Program-made: the position numbers and the translations under genes | In this document: one piece after another, positions 15,801-25,243 of the stretch | Layout: each line of letters starts with the position of its first letter | How positions within the stretch are numbered: the stretch's first letter is position 1 | The notes under the pieces: model-generated | The model's input: only the letters and a program-made list of their open reading frames with translations | Told to the model about the DNA's origin: nothing | Database searches by the model: none | NCBI GenBank assembly: GCA_964453335.1 | Contig: CAYVOK010000001.1 | Coordinates: 207,227 to 271,226 of the forward strand | Direction of reading: 5' to 3' | From: VGBO01 sp964453335 | GTDB lineage: Bacteria > Actinomycetota > Acidimicrobiia > Acidimicrobiales > CAIXPF01 | DNA length: 64,000 nt

Positions 15801-17209
15801 TCTAATATTTCAACATCATGACCTTCATCTGTAAGTATTTTAACTCTTTTCTTGCTGTGCTTGTAGAGATATGGATTTATATCAAATATAAAATCATGAT
15901 AATTTAAAATATTTTTATCATCCGCAGTTCTTAAACCTCTGCCCATTCTTTGAATAATTAAATGTTCGGCTTGTCCACCGGCAGCATTTATAAGATTGTG
16001 AACAAACACGTTAATTCCTGTATTAAATATACCATGAGTAGCAATTGCAACACAATCTTCAGATTTCTGCAATCTATCAATAACTTCTTTCCTTGTCTCG
16101 TTGTTGTCTTCACCTTTGACCCAATACGCATGTGGAATCAAAGCTTTTAAGGCATCGCCATGCGCAATTCTTTCAACTAATATTAAACTTCTACCTTTCA
16201 TGTCCATTACTAGTTCGACAACTTTTTGATGAAATATGTCATTTTCAACAAGACCTCTAGTAATTGCATCGATGTAAATATCATAATCCAAGGAAGGTTC
16301 TTTGATAGTGTGGAAATAACACTTGCTTTTTGAGAGTCTACCTCTATCTTGTAGTTCTTTTGTCTTAAGAATGCCACCTTCGGCGGATTGTATTTTAAAT
16401 ACTGGTCCAAAAAATCCTTTCACATAAAATTTTTGTATTTTATCTTTTTCTCCATGCTTGAATGGAGTTGCGCTAACAGCAATTCTTACGCTGCAATTCT
16501 TGAGTTTCCTATAAACATTTTTTGGGCCAGCACTCATCATGTCGTGTATTTCATCAACAAGAAGAACCTGAGTGTCGGCTAAAATATGTTCTGCTTTTTC
16601 AATTGATTGAACTGTAGAAACAGTAATTATATTTGGATCATTATGTCCTTGCCAAATTCTGCCAACATTTGGAAGACCGTATTTAACATATTCCTCGTAG
16701 TTTTGTGCTGCAAGAGTTTTTCTATTCTGCAAAACCAAAGTCTTTGTGTCTGGCGGAAGACATTTTAATATCGATAGCATTATCTTAGACTTGCCTGCAG
16801 AAGTTGGCGCAAAAATAATACCTCTTTTGTTTTTTACAGCTTGATTAGCAAGTTCTACTTGATAATCTTCTAATGTAATTATTTTATCACCTTCAGGTGT
16901 ACAATCTTTGAAGAAGTCTTTGTCTATTTCTTTAATAGCAAAATCTACTCTGGTTCTATTATCTTTGTAAGTCGGTTGTTCACCAAAATGTTTGCATGCA
17001 CCAATTACTTCTGGAAGTAAACCACTCAAAAACTTGCCATTGTTTTTATTGAAAAAGTTTGTAAAGCCATCCCAAAGTTTTGCTTTGTATCTTGGATTGT
17101 GAAAATAAGATCTGTCACGAAAACGAAGTTGTTCATACAAGAACTTTAGCAAATCCTGATTTTCGGTTTGCAATACGCTTATATCATTGTTTACTATTAT
17201 ATGAGTCAT
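15797..17209 (-). CDS. uvsW: UvsW-like recombination helicase
   Basis: A 470-residue superfamily II helicase. Walker A is FAPTSAGKSK near residues 134-142, motif II is LLVDEIHDM, motif III is VSATPF, and motif VI is QRMGRGLRT. The N-terminal 100 residues match the small DNA-binding domain position of T4 UvsW. In T4 this enzyme branch-migrates recombination intermediates and dismantles R-loops, switching replication from origin- to recombination-dependent initiation. The start has AAGGAAA. The dda-like gene lies 9 bases upstream on the same strand. Confidence 0.9.
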   Translation of the reverse strand: MTHIIVNNDISVLQTENQDLLKFLYEQLRFRDRSYFHNPRYKAKLWDGFTNFFNKNNGKFLSGLLPEVIGACKHFGEQPTYKDNRTRVDFAIKEIDKDFFKDCTPEGDKIITLEDYQVELANQAVKNKRGIIFAPTSAGKSKIMLSILKCLPPDTKTLVLQNRKTLAAQNYEEYVKYGLPNVGRIWQGHNDPNIITVSTVQSIEKAEHILADTQVLLVDEIHDMMSAGPKNVYRKLKNCSVRIAVSATPFKHGEKDKIQKFYVKGFFGPVFKIQSAEGGILKTKELQDRGRLSKSKCYFHTIKEPSLDYDIYIDAITRGLVENDIFHQKVVELVMDMKGRSLILVERIAHGDALKALIPHAYWVKGEDNNETRKEVIDRLQKSEDCVAIATHGIFNTGINVFVHNLINAAGGQAEHLIIQRMGRGLRTADDKNILNYHDFIFDINPYLYKHSKKRVKILTDEGHDVEILD

Positions 17210-17218
17210 ATATTTTCC

Positions 17219-18274
17219 TTATATTGCCCAAACAATCTGTTCTCTTGCCCTAGATGCAGCGGTGTATGTCCATCTCTTATGGTCCCACAGGCTGCTTTTT
17301 TCTTCTAATACAAGAATCTTGTTCCACTCATCCCCTTGACTTTTGTGGCATGTTATGCAAAATGCATAATCAAAATACCCTTGATCAGTATTATTATTAG
17401 CCGACTCTAGTAACTTTTCAGTACCAAATTGATTGGTGTCAATTAAAATATCAAATTTTTTACCAATATCATTTCTGAAAATTACTCGTTTGCCACGGAC
17501 TGAATCGACAACTACTTGCATGCCGTTGAATATACCAAGATTTCTGTTATTTTTCAAGCAAATAATTTTCTCACCTGGATTTATTTTGCCATCAAAGTTA
17601 TATTGTTTTCTCATAAAACTGTTTATTGCCAGTCTTGTTTTGTTGTATGCACAGATAATTTGATCAGATGACTTCATCTCATCTGTTGTTACAGCACCTT
17701 TTTTCTTAATTACAACCGTATTGTCTGGCGACTTATAATTCCCAGCCTCTCCACCTTTCCTCAAATAGTCAGCAAATTTTGCAATATTATTCGCATTCCT
17801 ATGAATTTTCTCCAGTTTAATATCTGGATTTTTCATAAGATTAAAATCTGTTCCTATTGGTTCTAGCTGACCGTGATCGCCAATAAATATAATTGGCAGT
17901 CCATACCATAAAAGGTTATCAAATATTTCTTCTGAAACCATACTTGCTTCATCTACTATGAATCCACCGCATCCAATGTTATTTTTTCTTTTTAATGTAA
18001 ATATAGGTTCGTTGTTGTCATCTGTTTTAACATCATATATTGTTGAATGTATTGTTTCGGCTGTATGAACACCTTTTCTTTTTAATACATTGCAAGCTTT
18101 TCCTGTGTATGCACAAATGGCAAAAGTTGGGAAAAATTTAGCTATCTCTTTAAGACATGTGCTTTTACCAGTACCGGCATAGCCTCCCATGCTTATAAAC
18201 TTGGTCTTTTTGTAGTTTTCACGGACAAAAAGTATAGCATTATTTTGTTCTTCTGTCAACTCGATTGCGGACAT
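17219..18274 (-). CDS. dda: Dda/RecD-like superfamily I helicase
   Basis: A 351-residue 5'-3' DNA helicase, somewhat shorter than T4 Dda (439). Motif I is GGYAGTGKST, motif II is GFIVDEASM, motif III is FIGDHGQLEPIG, and motifs V/VI are ITCHKSQGDEW and TAASRARE. In T4, Dda removes proteins and helps start replication. The ribosome site is AAAGGAA. It forms a two-gene operon with uvsW. Confidence 0.88.
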   Translation of the reverse strand: MSAIELTEEQNNAILFVRENYKKTKFISMGGYAGTGKSTCLKEIAKFFPTFAICAYTGKACNVLKRKGVHTAETIHSTIYDVKTDDNNEPIFTLKRKNNIGCGGFIVDEASMVSEEIFDNLLWYGLPIIFIGDHGQLEPIGTDFNLMKNPDIKLEKIHRNANNIAKFADYLRKGGEAGNYKSPDNTVVIKKKGAVTTDEMKSSDQIICAYNKTRLAINSFMRKQYNFDGKINPGEKIICLKNNRNLGIFNGMQVVVDSVRGKRVIFRNDIGKKFDILIDTNQFGTEKLLESANNNTDQGYFDYAFCITCHKSQGDEWNKILVLEEKSSLWDHKRWTYTAASRAREQIVWAI

Positions 18275-18322
18275 ATACGGTTCCTTTTACTACCAAAAGT
18301 ATCAATTTTCATCGTACACAAA

Positions 18323-18330
18323 CATAAATA
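18323..18330 (+). promoter_or_regulatory. Late-promoter-like box CATAAATA
   Basis: One base from the T4 late consensus TATAAATA, lying 29 bases before ATG 18360, with a GGGAGAG ribosome site between. This gives a normal short leader. Confidence 0.45.
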
Positions 18331-18359
18331 CTCTGTCGCTTTTTTTGGGAGAGAGTTCA

Positions 18360-18539
18360 ATGTCAAACGAGAAAATTGCCGAGGCGGTAAAAATCTTAGG
18401 GGTGCTTGAAAAAAAATTCCAAAGAATTGAAGATAGCCAAACGATGCTACATGAAAAAATAAATAAAACAATAGAAAAAACAATTGAAATAATATCCCAT
18501 AAAGAAAAAGAAGAAACAACCACATTAATTATTTGTTAA
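18360..18539 (+). CDS. Small coiled-coil protein, 59 aa
   Basis: A short helical protein with heptad-like spacing of hydrophobic residues (IAEAVKILGVLEKKFQRI) and a Lys/Glu-rich second half. The ATG at 18360 has GGGAGAG at a good distance, and a late-promoter-like box lies upstream. Its 3' end overlaps the gene at 18536-19009 by 4 bases on the opposite strand. Function unknown. Confidence 0.6.
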   Translation: MSNEKIAEAVKILGVLEKKFQRIEDSQTMLHEKINKTIEKTIEIISHKEKEETTTLIIC

Positions 18540-19009
18540 TCAGTCTTACCACGATCTTTAACTTGTAAATAGAAACTATAGCTGTTTCTATTTCCTTTAA
18601 TAAAACTTTTTGGTGATTGTCGATATGAAACGACCAGCTTCTCGTTTGGATTTTCAAAAGTTAAAAAGTCTTTCAGTCTACTCAAAACGCTGGCAATAAA
18701 TTCTTTAGATCCTGTTATTCTAATCCCATCTTCTTGAATAGTAGTGCCTTTGTGATCCGCAGGTATTGGTTGCAAAGCCAAAGGCAAGTTTCCGGCAATA
18801 CTCTTCCAAAACTTCATAATCTCGTCTTTGCCAGCTTTCCACGGTTTCACTTTGGGTTTTAGGGTTGGCTTTTCCTTTATCTCTTCTGGAGAGGTTAGCA
18901 GCGGTTTTGCTTCGGCTGCAGAAGAAGAAGGGGCAGGCTGTGCGGTATTTTGTACCTGTATGGGAAGTACAGATTCTGAAATTTTACGCCATTCGCTGTA
19001 ATTTATCAT
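18536..19009 (-). CDS. Hypothetical protein with CTS-like N-terminus, 157 aa
   Basis: The N-terminus MINYSEWRKISESVLP has the form of a T4 capsid-targeting sequence followed by I-S-E/S, which fits the prohead protease rule (I/L-x-E, then a small residue). An Ala/Pro/Ser linker leads to a compact C-terminal domain (~residues 70-157). No family recognised. The minus-strand box AATAAATA (19016-19023) ends 6 bases before the ATG and no Shine-Dalgarno is present. An encapsidated internal protein is a reasonable inference. Confidence 0.6.
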   Translation of the reverse strand: MINYSEWRKISESVLPIQVQNTAQPAPSSSAAEAKPLLTSPEEIKEKPTLKPKVKPWKAGKDEIMKFWKSIAGNLPLALQPIPADHKGTTIQEDGIRITGSKEFIASVLSRLKDFLTFENPNEKLVVSYRQSPKSFIKGNRNSYSFYLQVKDRGKTD

Positions 19010-19015
19010 ATAAAT

Positions 19016-19037
19016 TATTTATTAATGAACATAAATA
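19016..19037. promoter_or_regulatory. Divergent pair of late-promoter-like boxes
   Basis: TATTTATT at 19016-19023 reads AATAAATA on the minus strand, 6 bases from ATG 19009. CATAAATA at 19030-19037 on the plus strand is 4 bases from GTG 19042. As at 15497-15512, two oppositely directed late-type boxes serve two divergent genes with almost no leader. Confidence 0.55.
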
Positions 19038-19041
19038 AAAT

Positions 19042-19398
19042 GTGATTACATTTACAGAATTTATGCAACATATGTTTACCGAAGCTGATGCACCCGGTGC
19101 AGCGCCAGCGGCAGGAGGAGCACCAGCAGGAGGAGCAGCACCTGCTGGTGGAGATTTAGGTGGTTTAGGAGGAGCAGCAGCGCCAGCAGGAGGAGATTTA
19201 GGAGGATTAGGTGGGGGTGCTGATTTAGGTGGCATGGGTGGGGGTCTTGGAGGTGCAACCGCTTCGGTACCTGCACCAAAGATAAAGCTATTTAATGTTT
19301 GGTCACTCCTTCAGGATGAAAAAGATGTGGCTGAAGGCAAAAAAGAACCGGAAGAAGAATCGACTGGCCAGCCTTCTCCAGGTGGGGCTCCTATTTAG
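19042..19398 (+). CDS. Gly/Ala/Pro-rich protein with CTS-like N-terminus
   Basis: 118 residues starting at GTG. The N-terminus MITFTEFMQHMFTEAD resembles a capsid-targeting sequence with a possible F-T-E/A processing site. Residues ~17-75 are low-complexity repeats such as PAGGDLGGLGG, followed by a short ordered segment (PKIKLFNVWSLLQDEKDV) and a Pro/Glu-rich tail. It may be a scaffold or internal head protein; the composition resembles that of the protein at 39526-40227. The promoter box is so close that the transcript might start inside the GTG codon, leaving some doubt about the start. Confidence 0.55.
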   Translation: MITFTEFMQHMFTEADAPGAAPAAGGAPAGGAAPAGGDLGGLGGAAAPAGGDLGGLGGGADLGGMGGGLGGATASVPAPKIKLFNVWSLLQDEKDVAEGKKEPEEESTGQPSPGGAPI

Positions 19399-19427
19399 TT
19401 GTTTTCTACAGCGTTGCCCCTATAATC

Positions 19428-20516
19428 ATGGGCATGGCACGAATACTCTTATTCTCTGATATCCACGTCCATCCTCACAAGAGGAAGGCTGAACGCTTGC
19501 ACGATTGCTTGAAAGCACTCGATTGGGTGTTTTCAGTTGCAGTCAAAGAGCAAGTTGATGCTGTTCTATTTGGAGGAGATCTTTTGCATGAAAGGCAAAA
19601 GATTGATTCTTTAACATATACAGAAGTATTCAAGATTCTTGAATCTCATAGCAAGCACAAGTATAAAACTTGGTTGTTGCTTGGAAATCACGATATGTGG
19701 TTTTCTCATAACTGGAATGTGAATAGCATTTATCCATTTGGCGCATTAAACAATTTTGAGACAGTTACTGAAACGAAAGAATTGCAAATATGTGATTCTA
19801 CTTGGCATTTTATACCATATACTCACAATCCTTTAGAAGAACTTGATAAACTACCACGCAAAAATATCGAAGATATTTATTTGCTTGGACATCTTTCTAT
19901 TGATGGGGCCAAGCTTAATAGCGCAGGTTCTATTGCTGATGTAAGCGTTGAACATGATGGCGATATGATTAAAATGGATAGGAGAGCTTTCAAAGATTAC
20001 AAACATGCATTTTTTGGCCACTATCATGGCGCTCAAAAGCTAGCGTCTAATATGGAATATATTGGTAGCCCCCTACAGCTATCTTTTGGAGAAGCTGGAG
20101 AAGAGAAACATGTAATAATTTTAGACACAAAAACCAACGCCAAAAAGTACATATCAAATGACTTCAGCCCCAAACATCATTACATAAACCAAAGTGATCT
20201 CCACAAGTTCACAAAAGAAGAGCTTGAGAGGTCTTTTGTTACACTTATAGCTGATGTTGACAACACCAGCCTTGATAAAAAAGACCTTGAAAACAAAGTT
20301 CAAGAATTAGGCATAGACACAATCAAAATTCGTCAAAAGCCTAAAGATGTAAGTGAGCACATATTAGAAGATGCAAAAGCTATATTGTCTGATGAAGATA
20401 AGCTAATTGAAAGATATGTTGAACAAGTAAGTCCGGAAGGACTTGATAGAAACATACTTGTGAACTTGGGGCAATCAATTACACAATACGAGGGATCGTC
20501 ACATGAAAAAGATTAA
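19428..20516 (+). CDS. gp47: gp47-like recombination nuclease subunit (SbcD/Mre11 family)
   Basis: A 362-residue metallophosphoesterase. Metal-binding motifs appear in order: FSDIHVHPHKR, FGGDLLHER, LLGNHDMW, and GHYHGAQ. It forms the nuclease half of the Mre11/Rad50-type complex that makes single-stranded tails for UvsX. ATG 19428 and ATG 19434 are both possible; a TATAAT (19421-19426) with a TTGTTT 16 bases before it would start transcription about at 19434. It overlaps gp46 by 14 bases. Confidence 0.92.
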   Translation: MGMARILLFSDIHVHPHKRKAERLHDCLKALDWVFSVAVKEQVDAVLFGGDLLHERQKIDSLTYTEVFKILESHSKHKYKTWLLLGNHDMWFSHNWNVNSIYPFGALNNFETVTETKELQICDSTWHFIPYTHNPLEELDKLPRKNIEDIYLLGHLSIDGAKLNSAGSIADVSVEHDGDMIKMDRRAFKDYKHAFFGHYHGAQKLASNMEYIGSPLQLSFGEAGEEKHVIILDTKTNAKKYISNDFSPKHHYINQSDLHKFTKEELERSFVTLIADVDNTSLDKKDLENKVQELGIDTIKIRQKPKDVSEHILEDAKAILSDEDKLIERYVEQVSPEGLDRNILVNLGQSITQYEGSSHEKD

Positions 20517-22515
20517 TTTTAAGAAGCTTGCTGCAAAAAATTTCTTTTGTTATGGCAAGGAAGGTTTTTCTGTAGACTTCACAAACTATGGAAATGTTGT
20601 AGTAATCAAGGGTAAGAACTTAGATGTTTCTCCTGACGTAGACGATGAAAAACACAGCAGCAATGGTGTTGGCAAATCTAGCATTATTGATGCTATAGTT
20701 TATGGTCTTTTTGGCAAAACTGTCAAGAACCCAAGCAAAATTAAACAAGCAGATGTAATCAATAACCAAGTTGGTAAAAACTTGGAAGTTGAAGTTTTGT
20801 GGGACGATTACAGAGTTGTGAGAACTCGCAAGCCAGATTCTTTGCGCTTGTGGAAGAGTGATACTGCAACATGGAACGATACCACCGAAATCACACTTGG
20901 TGGAATGCCAGCAACTCAAAAAGAAATTGAAAATATCCTTGGTCTTAATTATGAGACTTTCATAAACATAGTTGTTTTTACAGATGATTCCACATCGTCT
21001 TTTCTTGAGTGTGATGCCCCTAGTAAGCGACAGATTGTTGAGAATTTGTTATCGCTTGAGAAATATCGTAATTACAATGAAAATGCCAAGAAGATGTACA
21101 AGGAACACAAAGAGAAAATAAAAGTTCAAGAACGGGAGTGTACATTTGCCGAAAGGTCGGTTGAAGAAGAAAACAAGAATATACAGAACTTAGAAACATC
21201 TAAGAAAAATTGGGTAAAGCAAAAAGAAGATGAAATAAAAAGACTCCAAGATTCTGTTTCTTTATTGGAAGCAGAAATTAAAAAACTATTGGAATCAGAT
21301 AATGGTTTGACTCAATATGAGTTTGAACAGGCGAAGATTCCAGATTTGGAAATAAAAGTACAAGAACAAACAACTTTGATTGAAAAGATTGAGAAAAAGA
21401 TCGAAGAAGTTGTTTCAAAGTTCGAAGAAGAAAAAGCAAGCAAGTCTATTTTAGACGGAGAGTTGTCTCCATTAAATCATAGCCAATCAAGTCTGAAATC
21501 CAAGCAGACTGAAATTGTATTGGCTCTCAAAAAGCTCAACAGTTTGGAGCCGGGGGTTAAGTGCAATCATTGTCATTCGACAATTGATACTAGCAATTAT
21601 CAGCAAACTATTGATTCGCACAAGAAGGAGCAGGAAGAGATTTCTGCTTCTTTGGAAGATATTAATAAGTCTGTTCAAGAAAAAGTTCTTGAAATTAAAG
21701 TAAAAAATGACTCGATGGCTTTGCTTGCAGAAACTCATAAAAAATTGAAAGCGGGTCTGGCCAAGACTCAGCAAGAAAAAAAGGCCAACACGGATCAGAT
21801 TGATGCCATTCGCAGAATGAAAAAGCCTGAATCTGAAACTAAGCTTGCTGGATTAAATAGTCGCAAAGAAACAATAACTGAACAGATTAAAGAAAAAGAA
21901 ATCGAAGTTGCTGGTAGCAATCCATATGATTCGCTACTTAGTGCCTCTATACAAAAGTATGAAGCAGCCTGTCAAAATCTAAGTCAAAAAAAGGACGAAT
22001 ATAATAAGCTGAATAGCATGAATGCTTATTATGATTTTTGGATAGAAGCATTTGGTGATTCGGGTATTAGAAAGTATGTGATTGACGAAATTGTTCCTGC
22101 TTTGAATGAGAACATAAACTACTGGATGCATTTCCTTATTGAAGGAAATATGAAAATTGATTTCAACAATGAATTCGAAGAGACAATTACAAAGTCTCCC
22201 AAGTTTGAAAAGGACATTAAATACTATGCTTTGAGCAGCGGACAAAAGGGCAGAGTCAACTTGGCCCTTTCACAAGCCTTTGCTCATATTATGTCTTTGA
22301 ATACTGGCAGGACACCAAGTCTTGTATTCTTGGATGAAGTCACTTCTAATATCGATGTCCAAGGAGTTAATGGTATCATAAATATGATACAGGAGCTTGC
22401 TAAAGACAAACAAGTATGGTTGATAACACATAACGATGATCTTCTTGATGCTCTTTCAGGATGTGACACAGTTAAATTAATTTTAAAAGATGGAATAACA
22501 AAGATGGAAAAATAA
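20503..22515 (+). CDS. gp46: gp46-like recombination nuclease subunit (SbcC/Rad50 family)
   Basis: A 670-residue SMC-like ATPase. Walker A is SSNGVGKSSII near residues 50-60; long coiled coils flank a CNHC zinc hook around residue 352; the signature motif SSGQKGRVNLAL and the Walker B VFLDEVTSN are near the C-terminus. It pairs with the gp47-like protein encoded immediately upstream, with overlapping reading frames. The complex processes DNA ends for recombination and, in T4, degrades host DNA. Confidence 0.93.
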   Translation: MKKINFKKLAAKNFFCYGKEGFSVDFTNYGNVVVIKGKNLDVSPDVDDEKHSSNGVGKSSIIDAIVYGLFGKTVKNPSKIKQADVINNQVGKNLEVEVLWDDYRVVRTRKPDSLRLWKSDTATWNDTTEITLGGMPATQKEIENILGLNYETFINIVVFTDDSTSSFLECDAPSKRQIVENLLSLEKYRNYNENAKKMYKEHKEKIKVQERECTFAERSVEEENKNIQNLETSKKNWVKQKEDEIKRLQDSVSLLEAEIKKLLESDNGLTQYEFEQAKIPDLEIKVQEQTTLIEKIEKKIEEVVSKFEEEKASKSILDGELSPLNHSQSSLKSKQTEIVLALKKLNSLEPGVKCNHCHSTIDTSNYQQTIDSHKKEQEEISASLEDINKSVQEKVLEIKVKNDSMALLAETHKKLKAGLAKTQQEKKANTDQIDAIRRMKKPESETKLAGLNSRKETITEQIKEKEIEVAGSNPYDSLLSASIQKYEAACQNLSQKKDEYNKLNSMNAYYDFWIEAFGDSGIRKYVIDEIVPALNENINYWMHFLIEGNMKIDFNNEFEETITKSPKFEKDIKYYALSSGQKGRVNLALSQAFAHIMSLNTGRTPSLVFLDEVTSNIDVQGVNGIINMIQELAKDKQVWLITHNDDLLDALSGCDTVKLILKDGITKMEK

Positions 22516-22527
22516 GCAGTTTACTTG

Positions 22528-22597
22528 AATGGCAAAATTTTTTGGAGTAGAATTTTAGTCCCAAGACTAGATACCTATCCCAGAAAATTTTGCCATT
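22528..22597 (+). promoter_or_regulatory. Long inverted repeat in the nrdB leader
   Basis: AATGGCAAAATTTT (22528-22541) pairs perfectly with AAAATTTTGCCATT (22584-22597) around a 42-base insert, ending just before the nrdB ribosome site (GGAGGAA, from 22599). It could control nrdB translation or stability of the upstream gp46 message. Confidence 0.5.
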
Positions 22598-22607
22598 CGG
22601 AGGAACA

Positions 22608-23594
22608 ATGTCTTCAAAGAGAAATATATTTGCAAAAAGAGTAGCATTCAAACCATTTGAATACCCCGAAGTCACAGAATATAAAAACGCTATTTCACAC
22701 AGCTACTGGCTTGTTAGCGAATGGAATTTCATAGGTGATATTCAAGATTTCAATGTTAAGTTGACAGATGTACAGCGTAACATTTTAAAGAATGCAATGT
22801 TGGCTATATCTCAAATTGAGATATCGGTAAAAAAATTCTGGACCAAGCTTGGAGAGAGGTTTCCAAAAGCAGAATTTGATCAAGTTGGCGTTACCTTTGG
22901 AGAAAGTGAAGTAAGGCATTCTGATGCCTACTCACATCTTATTGAAATACTTGGAATGAATAATGAGTTTGATCAGTTATTACAAAATCCTGTAATACAA
23001 GGTCGTGTAGACTATTTAACAAAGTATTTAAAAGGAGCATCTGACAATAGTGACGAAAATTATACATTAACACTCACCTTGTTTAGCATATTCATAGAAA
23101 ATGTTAGTTTGTTCTCGCAATTTTTAATTATTAAATCATTTAATAAGTATCTTAATTGTTTGAAAGATATTGATAATGTTGTTCAGGCTACTCAAAAAGA
23201 AGAGCAAATTCATGCACTTCTTGGTGTTTATTTGATTAAGACTATTCAAAAAGAATTCCCAGAATGGTTCAATGAAGATTTTTACAATAAGTTATACAGA
23301 GCTTGCAAGAAAGCATACGAAGCCGAATCCAAGATAATCGATTGGATATATGAAGCCGGGGAACTTGAATTTTTGCCCAGAGATTGTGTCAAGGAATATA
23401 TTAAGAAAAGATTTAATGAAAGTGTAGAGATGGTCGGTGGACAAAAAGTTTTTGATGTGGATTCATCCAAGGTCGCTGAGTTAAAATGGTTTGAAGACGA
23501 AATTCACGCAGAAGTGAATACAGACTTCTTCCATAAGAAGCCAGTCACATACTCCAAAAAGGTTAAACCAACAACAGCAGAGGACTTGTTCTAA
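22608..23594 (+). CDS. nrdB: Ribonucleotide reductase small subunit (class I NrdB)
   Basis: 328 residues. The di-iron ligands appear as ESEVRHSDAY (Glu, His, with the radical Tyr four residues after His), FIENVSLF (Glu) and KEEQIHALLG (Glu, His). The first metal ligand appears to be Glu (SQIEISV) rather than the Asp of the E. coli enzyme. The ATG at 22608 is fixed by GGAGGAA; the upstream TTG at 22590 lies in the inverted repeat. It overlaps the nrdA start by one base. It supplies the tyrosyl radical for dNTP synthesis. Confidence 0.93.
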   Translation: MSSKRNIFAKRVAFKPFEYPEVTEYKNAISHSYWLVSEWNFIGDIQDFNVKLTDVQRNILKNAMLAISQIEISVKKFWTKLGERFPKAEFDQVGVTFGESEVRHSDAYSHLIEILGMNNEFDQLLQNPVIQGRVDYLTKYLKGASDNSDENYTLTLTLFSIFIENVSLFSQFLIIKSFNKYLNCLKDIDNVVQATQKEEQIHALLGVYLIKTIQKEFPEWFNEDFYNKLYRACKKAYEAESKIIDWIYEAGELEFLPRDCVKEYIKKRFNESVEMVGGQKVFDVDSSKVAELKWFEDEIHAEVNTDFFHKKPVTYSKKVKPTTAEDLF

Positions 23595-25243
23595 TGAGCA
23601 GCAATTATCGTTGGCTTACTGAGCTTTCTCAAATCTTTTTGGAAAGAGATTATTTGGTTGATGGTCAAACCGTTGATCAAAGAGTAGATGAAATTTGTTT
23701 AACTGCTGAAAAAATATTAGACAAAACGGGTTTTGCCAAGAAGTTTAAAGCCAATTTCGAAAAGGGTTGGTATAGCTTATCAACTCCTATTTGGACAAAT
23801 TTTGGTAATGATCGTGGTTTACCAATTTCATGCTTTGGCTCTACGATAGGCGATAGCATGGAATCTATTGCTTATACATGGGCAGAAGTGGCCATGATGA
23901 CCAAGTATGGCGGTGGCACATCTGCTACTTTTGGCAACTTGCGTCCTAGAGGAGCAGCAATCAAAAGGAATGGAGCAAGCTCTGGTTCTGTGCATTTCAT
24001 GCAGGCGTTTGAGAATTTAATTCAGATTGTCAGCCAAGGATCTACAAGGCGAGGAAATTTTGCAGCATATCTTCCTATCGATCATGCTGATATTATGGAA
24101 TTCCTTCAGATAAGAACTGAAGGATTTCCGATTCAAGATCTTTCATTCGGAGTCTGCGTTCCAGACTACTGGATGAAAGAAATGATTGGTGGTGATGCAG
24201 ACAAACGAAAAGTTTGGGCTAAAGTTCTCGAAATGAGAGCAAACTTTGGCTATCCTTATATATCGTTTATTGATAACGCAAATAACAATACAGCTAATTG
24301 TTATAAAGATCAAGGTTTAAAGATAACTCATAGCAATTTATGCAATGAAATATATTTGCCAGATAATGAAGAAGAATCTTTTGTCTGCGATCTTAGCAGC
24401 ATGAATATTCTTTATTACGATGAGTGGAAGGATACCGATGCAGTAGAATTATTAGTTTATCTCCTTGATGCTGTAATGACAGAGTTCATTCAAAAAGCCA
24501 AGAAGATAAAATTCATGGAAAGGGCGGTTCGATTTGCAGAAAGGCATAGAGCCCTTGGAGTTGGTTGGCTTGGCTGGCACAGCTATCTTCAAAGCAAGAT
24601 GATTGCTTGGGAAAGTATGGAAGCCAAAATCCACAACACTCAAATAGCTAATAACATCAAAGAGGCTGCTTATAAAGCTAGTGAAAAGCTTGCACAAGAA
24701 TACGGAGAGCCCGAAGTTTGCAAAGGTTATGGCAGAAGGAACACAACTCTCTTAGCAATTGCTCCAACTAAGTCTTCAGCGTTTATTCTTGGTCAGGTTT
24801 CTGAGGGCATTGAGCCTCACAGAACTAATTATTACATAAAAGATCTTCAAAAAGGTAAGTTCACAATAAAAAATACTGAACTCGAAAAACTATTAAAATC
24901 CAAGGGTCAAGATACCGAAGAGGTTTGGAAGAGCATTCTTATGAATGGCGGTAGCGTTCAACATTTGGAATGCTTAACCGAAGAAGAAAAGAATGTATTC
25001 AAGACCTTTGCTGAAATATCTCCAAAAGAGATTGTAATTCAAGCAGGCCAAAGGCAAAAATATATTGATCAAGGTCAAAGTCTAAACCTAATGATTCATC
25101 CTTCTATTCCTACAAAGGATGTTAATGCCTTGCTAATTGAAGCATGGGAAATGGGTGTAAAAGGTTTTTATTATCAAATTTCAGTTAATGCAGCCCAGAG
25201 TTTTGCAAGAAATATCCTGACTTGCACTTCTTGTGAAAGCTGA
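23594..25243 (+). CDS. nrdA: Ribonucleotide reductase large subunit (class I NrdA)
   Basis: 549 residues, without the N-terminal ATP-cone activity domain, hence short and probably insensitive to dATP inhibition. Active-site features: ISCFGS (first redox Cys), SNLCNEI (N-x-C-x-E), VCDLSS (second redox Cys), the Tyr-Tyr of GFYYQIS, and a C-terminal CTSCES pair that relays electrons from thioredoxin or glutaredoxin. It reduces ribonucleotides to deoxyribonucleotides with NrdB. It is coupled to nrdB and to the small downstream gene (ATGA-type overlap). Confidence 0.93.
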   Translation: MSSNYRWLTELSQIFLERDYLVDGQTVDQRVDEICLTAEKILDKTGFAKKFKANFEKGWYSLSTPIWTNFGNDRGLPISCFGSTIGDSMESIAYTWAEVAMMTKYGGGTSATFGNLRPRGAAIKRNGASSGSVHFMQAFENLIQIVSQGSTRRGNFAAYLPIDHADIMEFLQIRTEGFPIQDLSFGVCVPDYWMKEMIGGDADKRKVWAKVLEMRANFGYPYISFIDNANNNTANCYKDQGLKITHSNLCNEIYLPDNEEESFVCDLSSMNILYYDEWKDTDAVELLVYLLDAVMTEFIQKAKKIKFMERAVRFAERHRALGVGWLGWHSYLQSKMIAWESMEAKIHNTQIANNIKEAAYKASEKLAQEYGEPEVCKGYGRRNTTLLAIAPTKSSAFILGQVSEGIEPHRTNYYIKDLQKGKFTIKNTELEKLLKSKGQDTEEVWKSILMNGGSVQHLECLTEEEKNVFKTFAEISPKEIVIQAGQRQKYIDQGQSLNLMIHPSIPTKDVNALLIEAWEMGVKGFYYQISVNAAQSFARNILTCTSCES

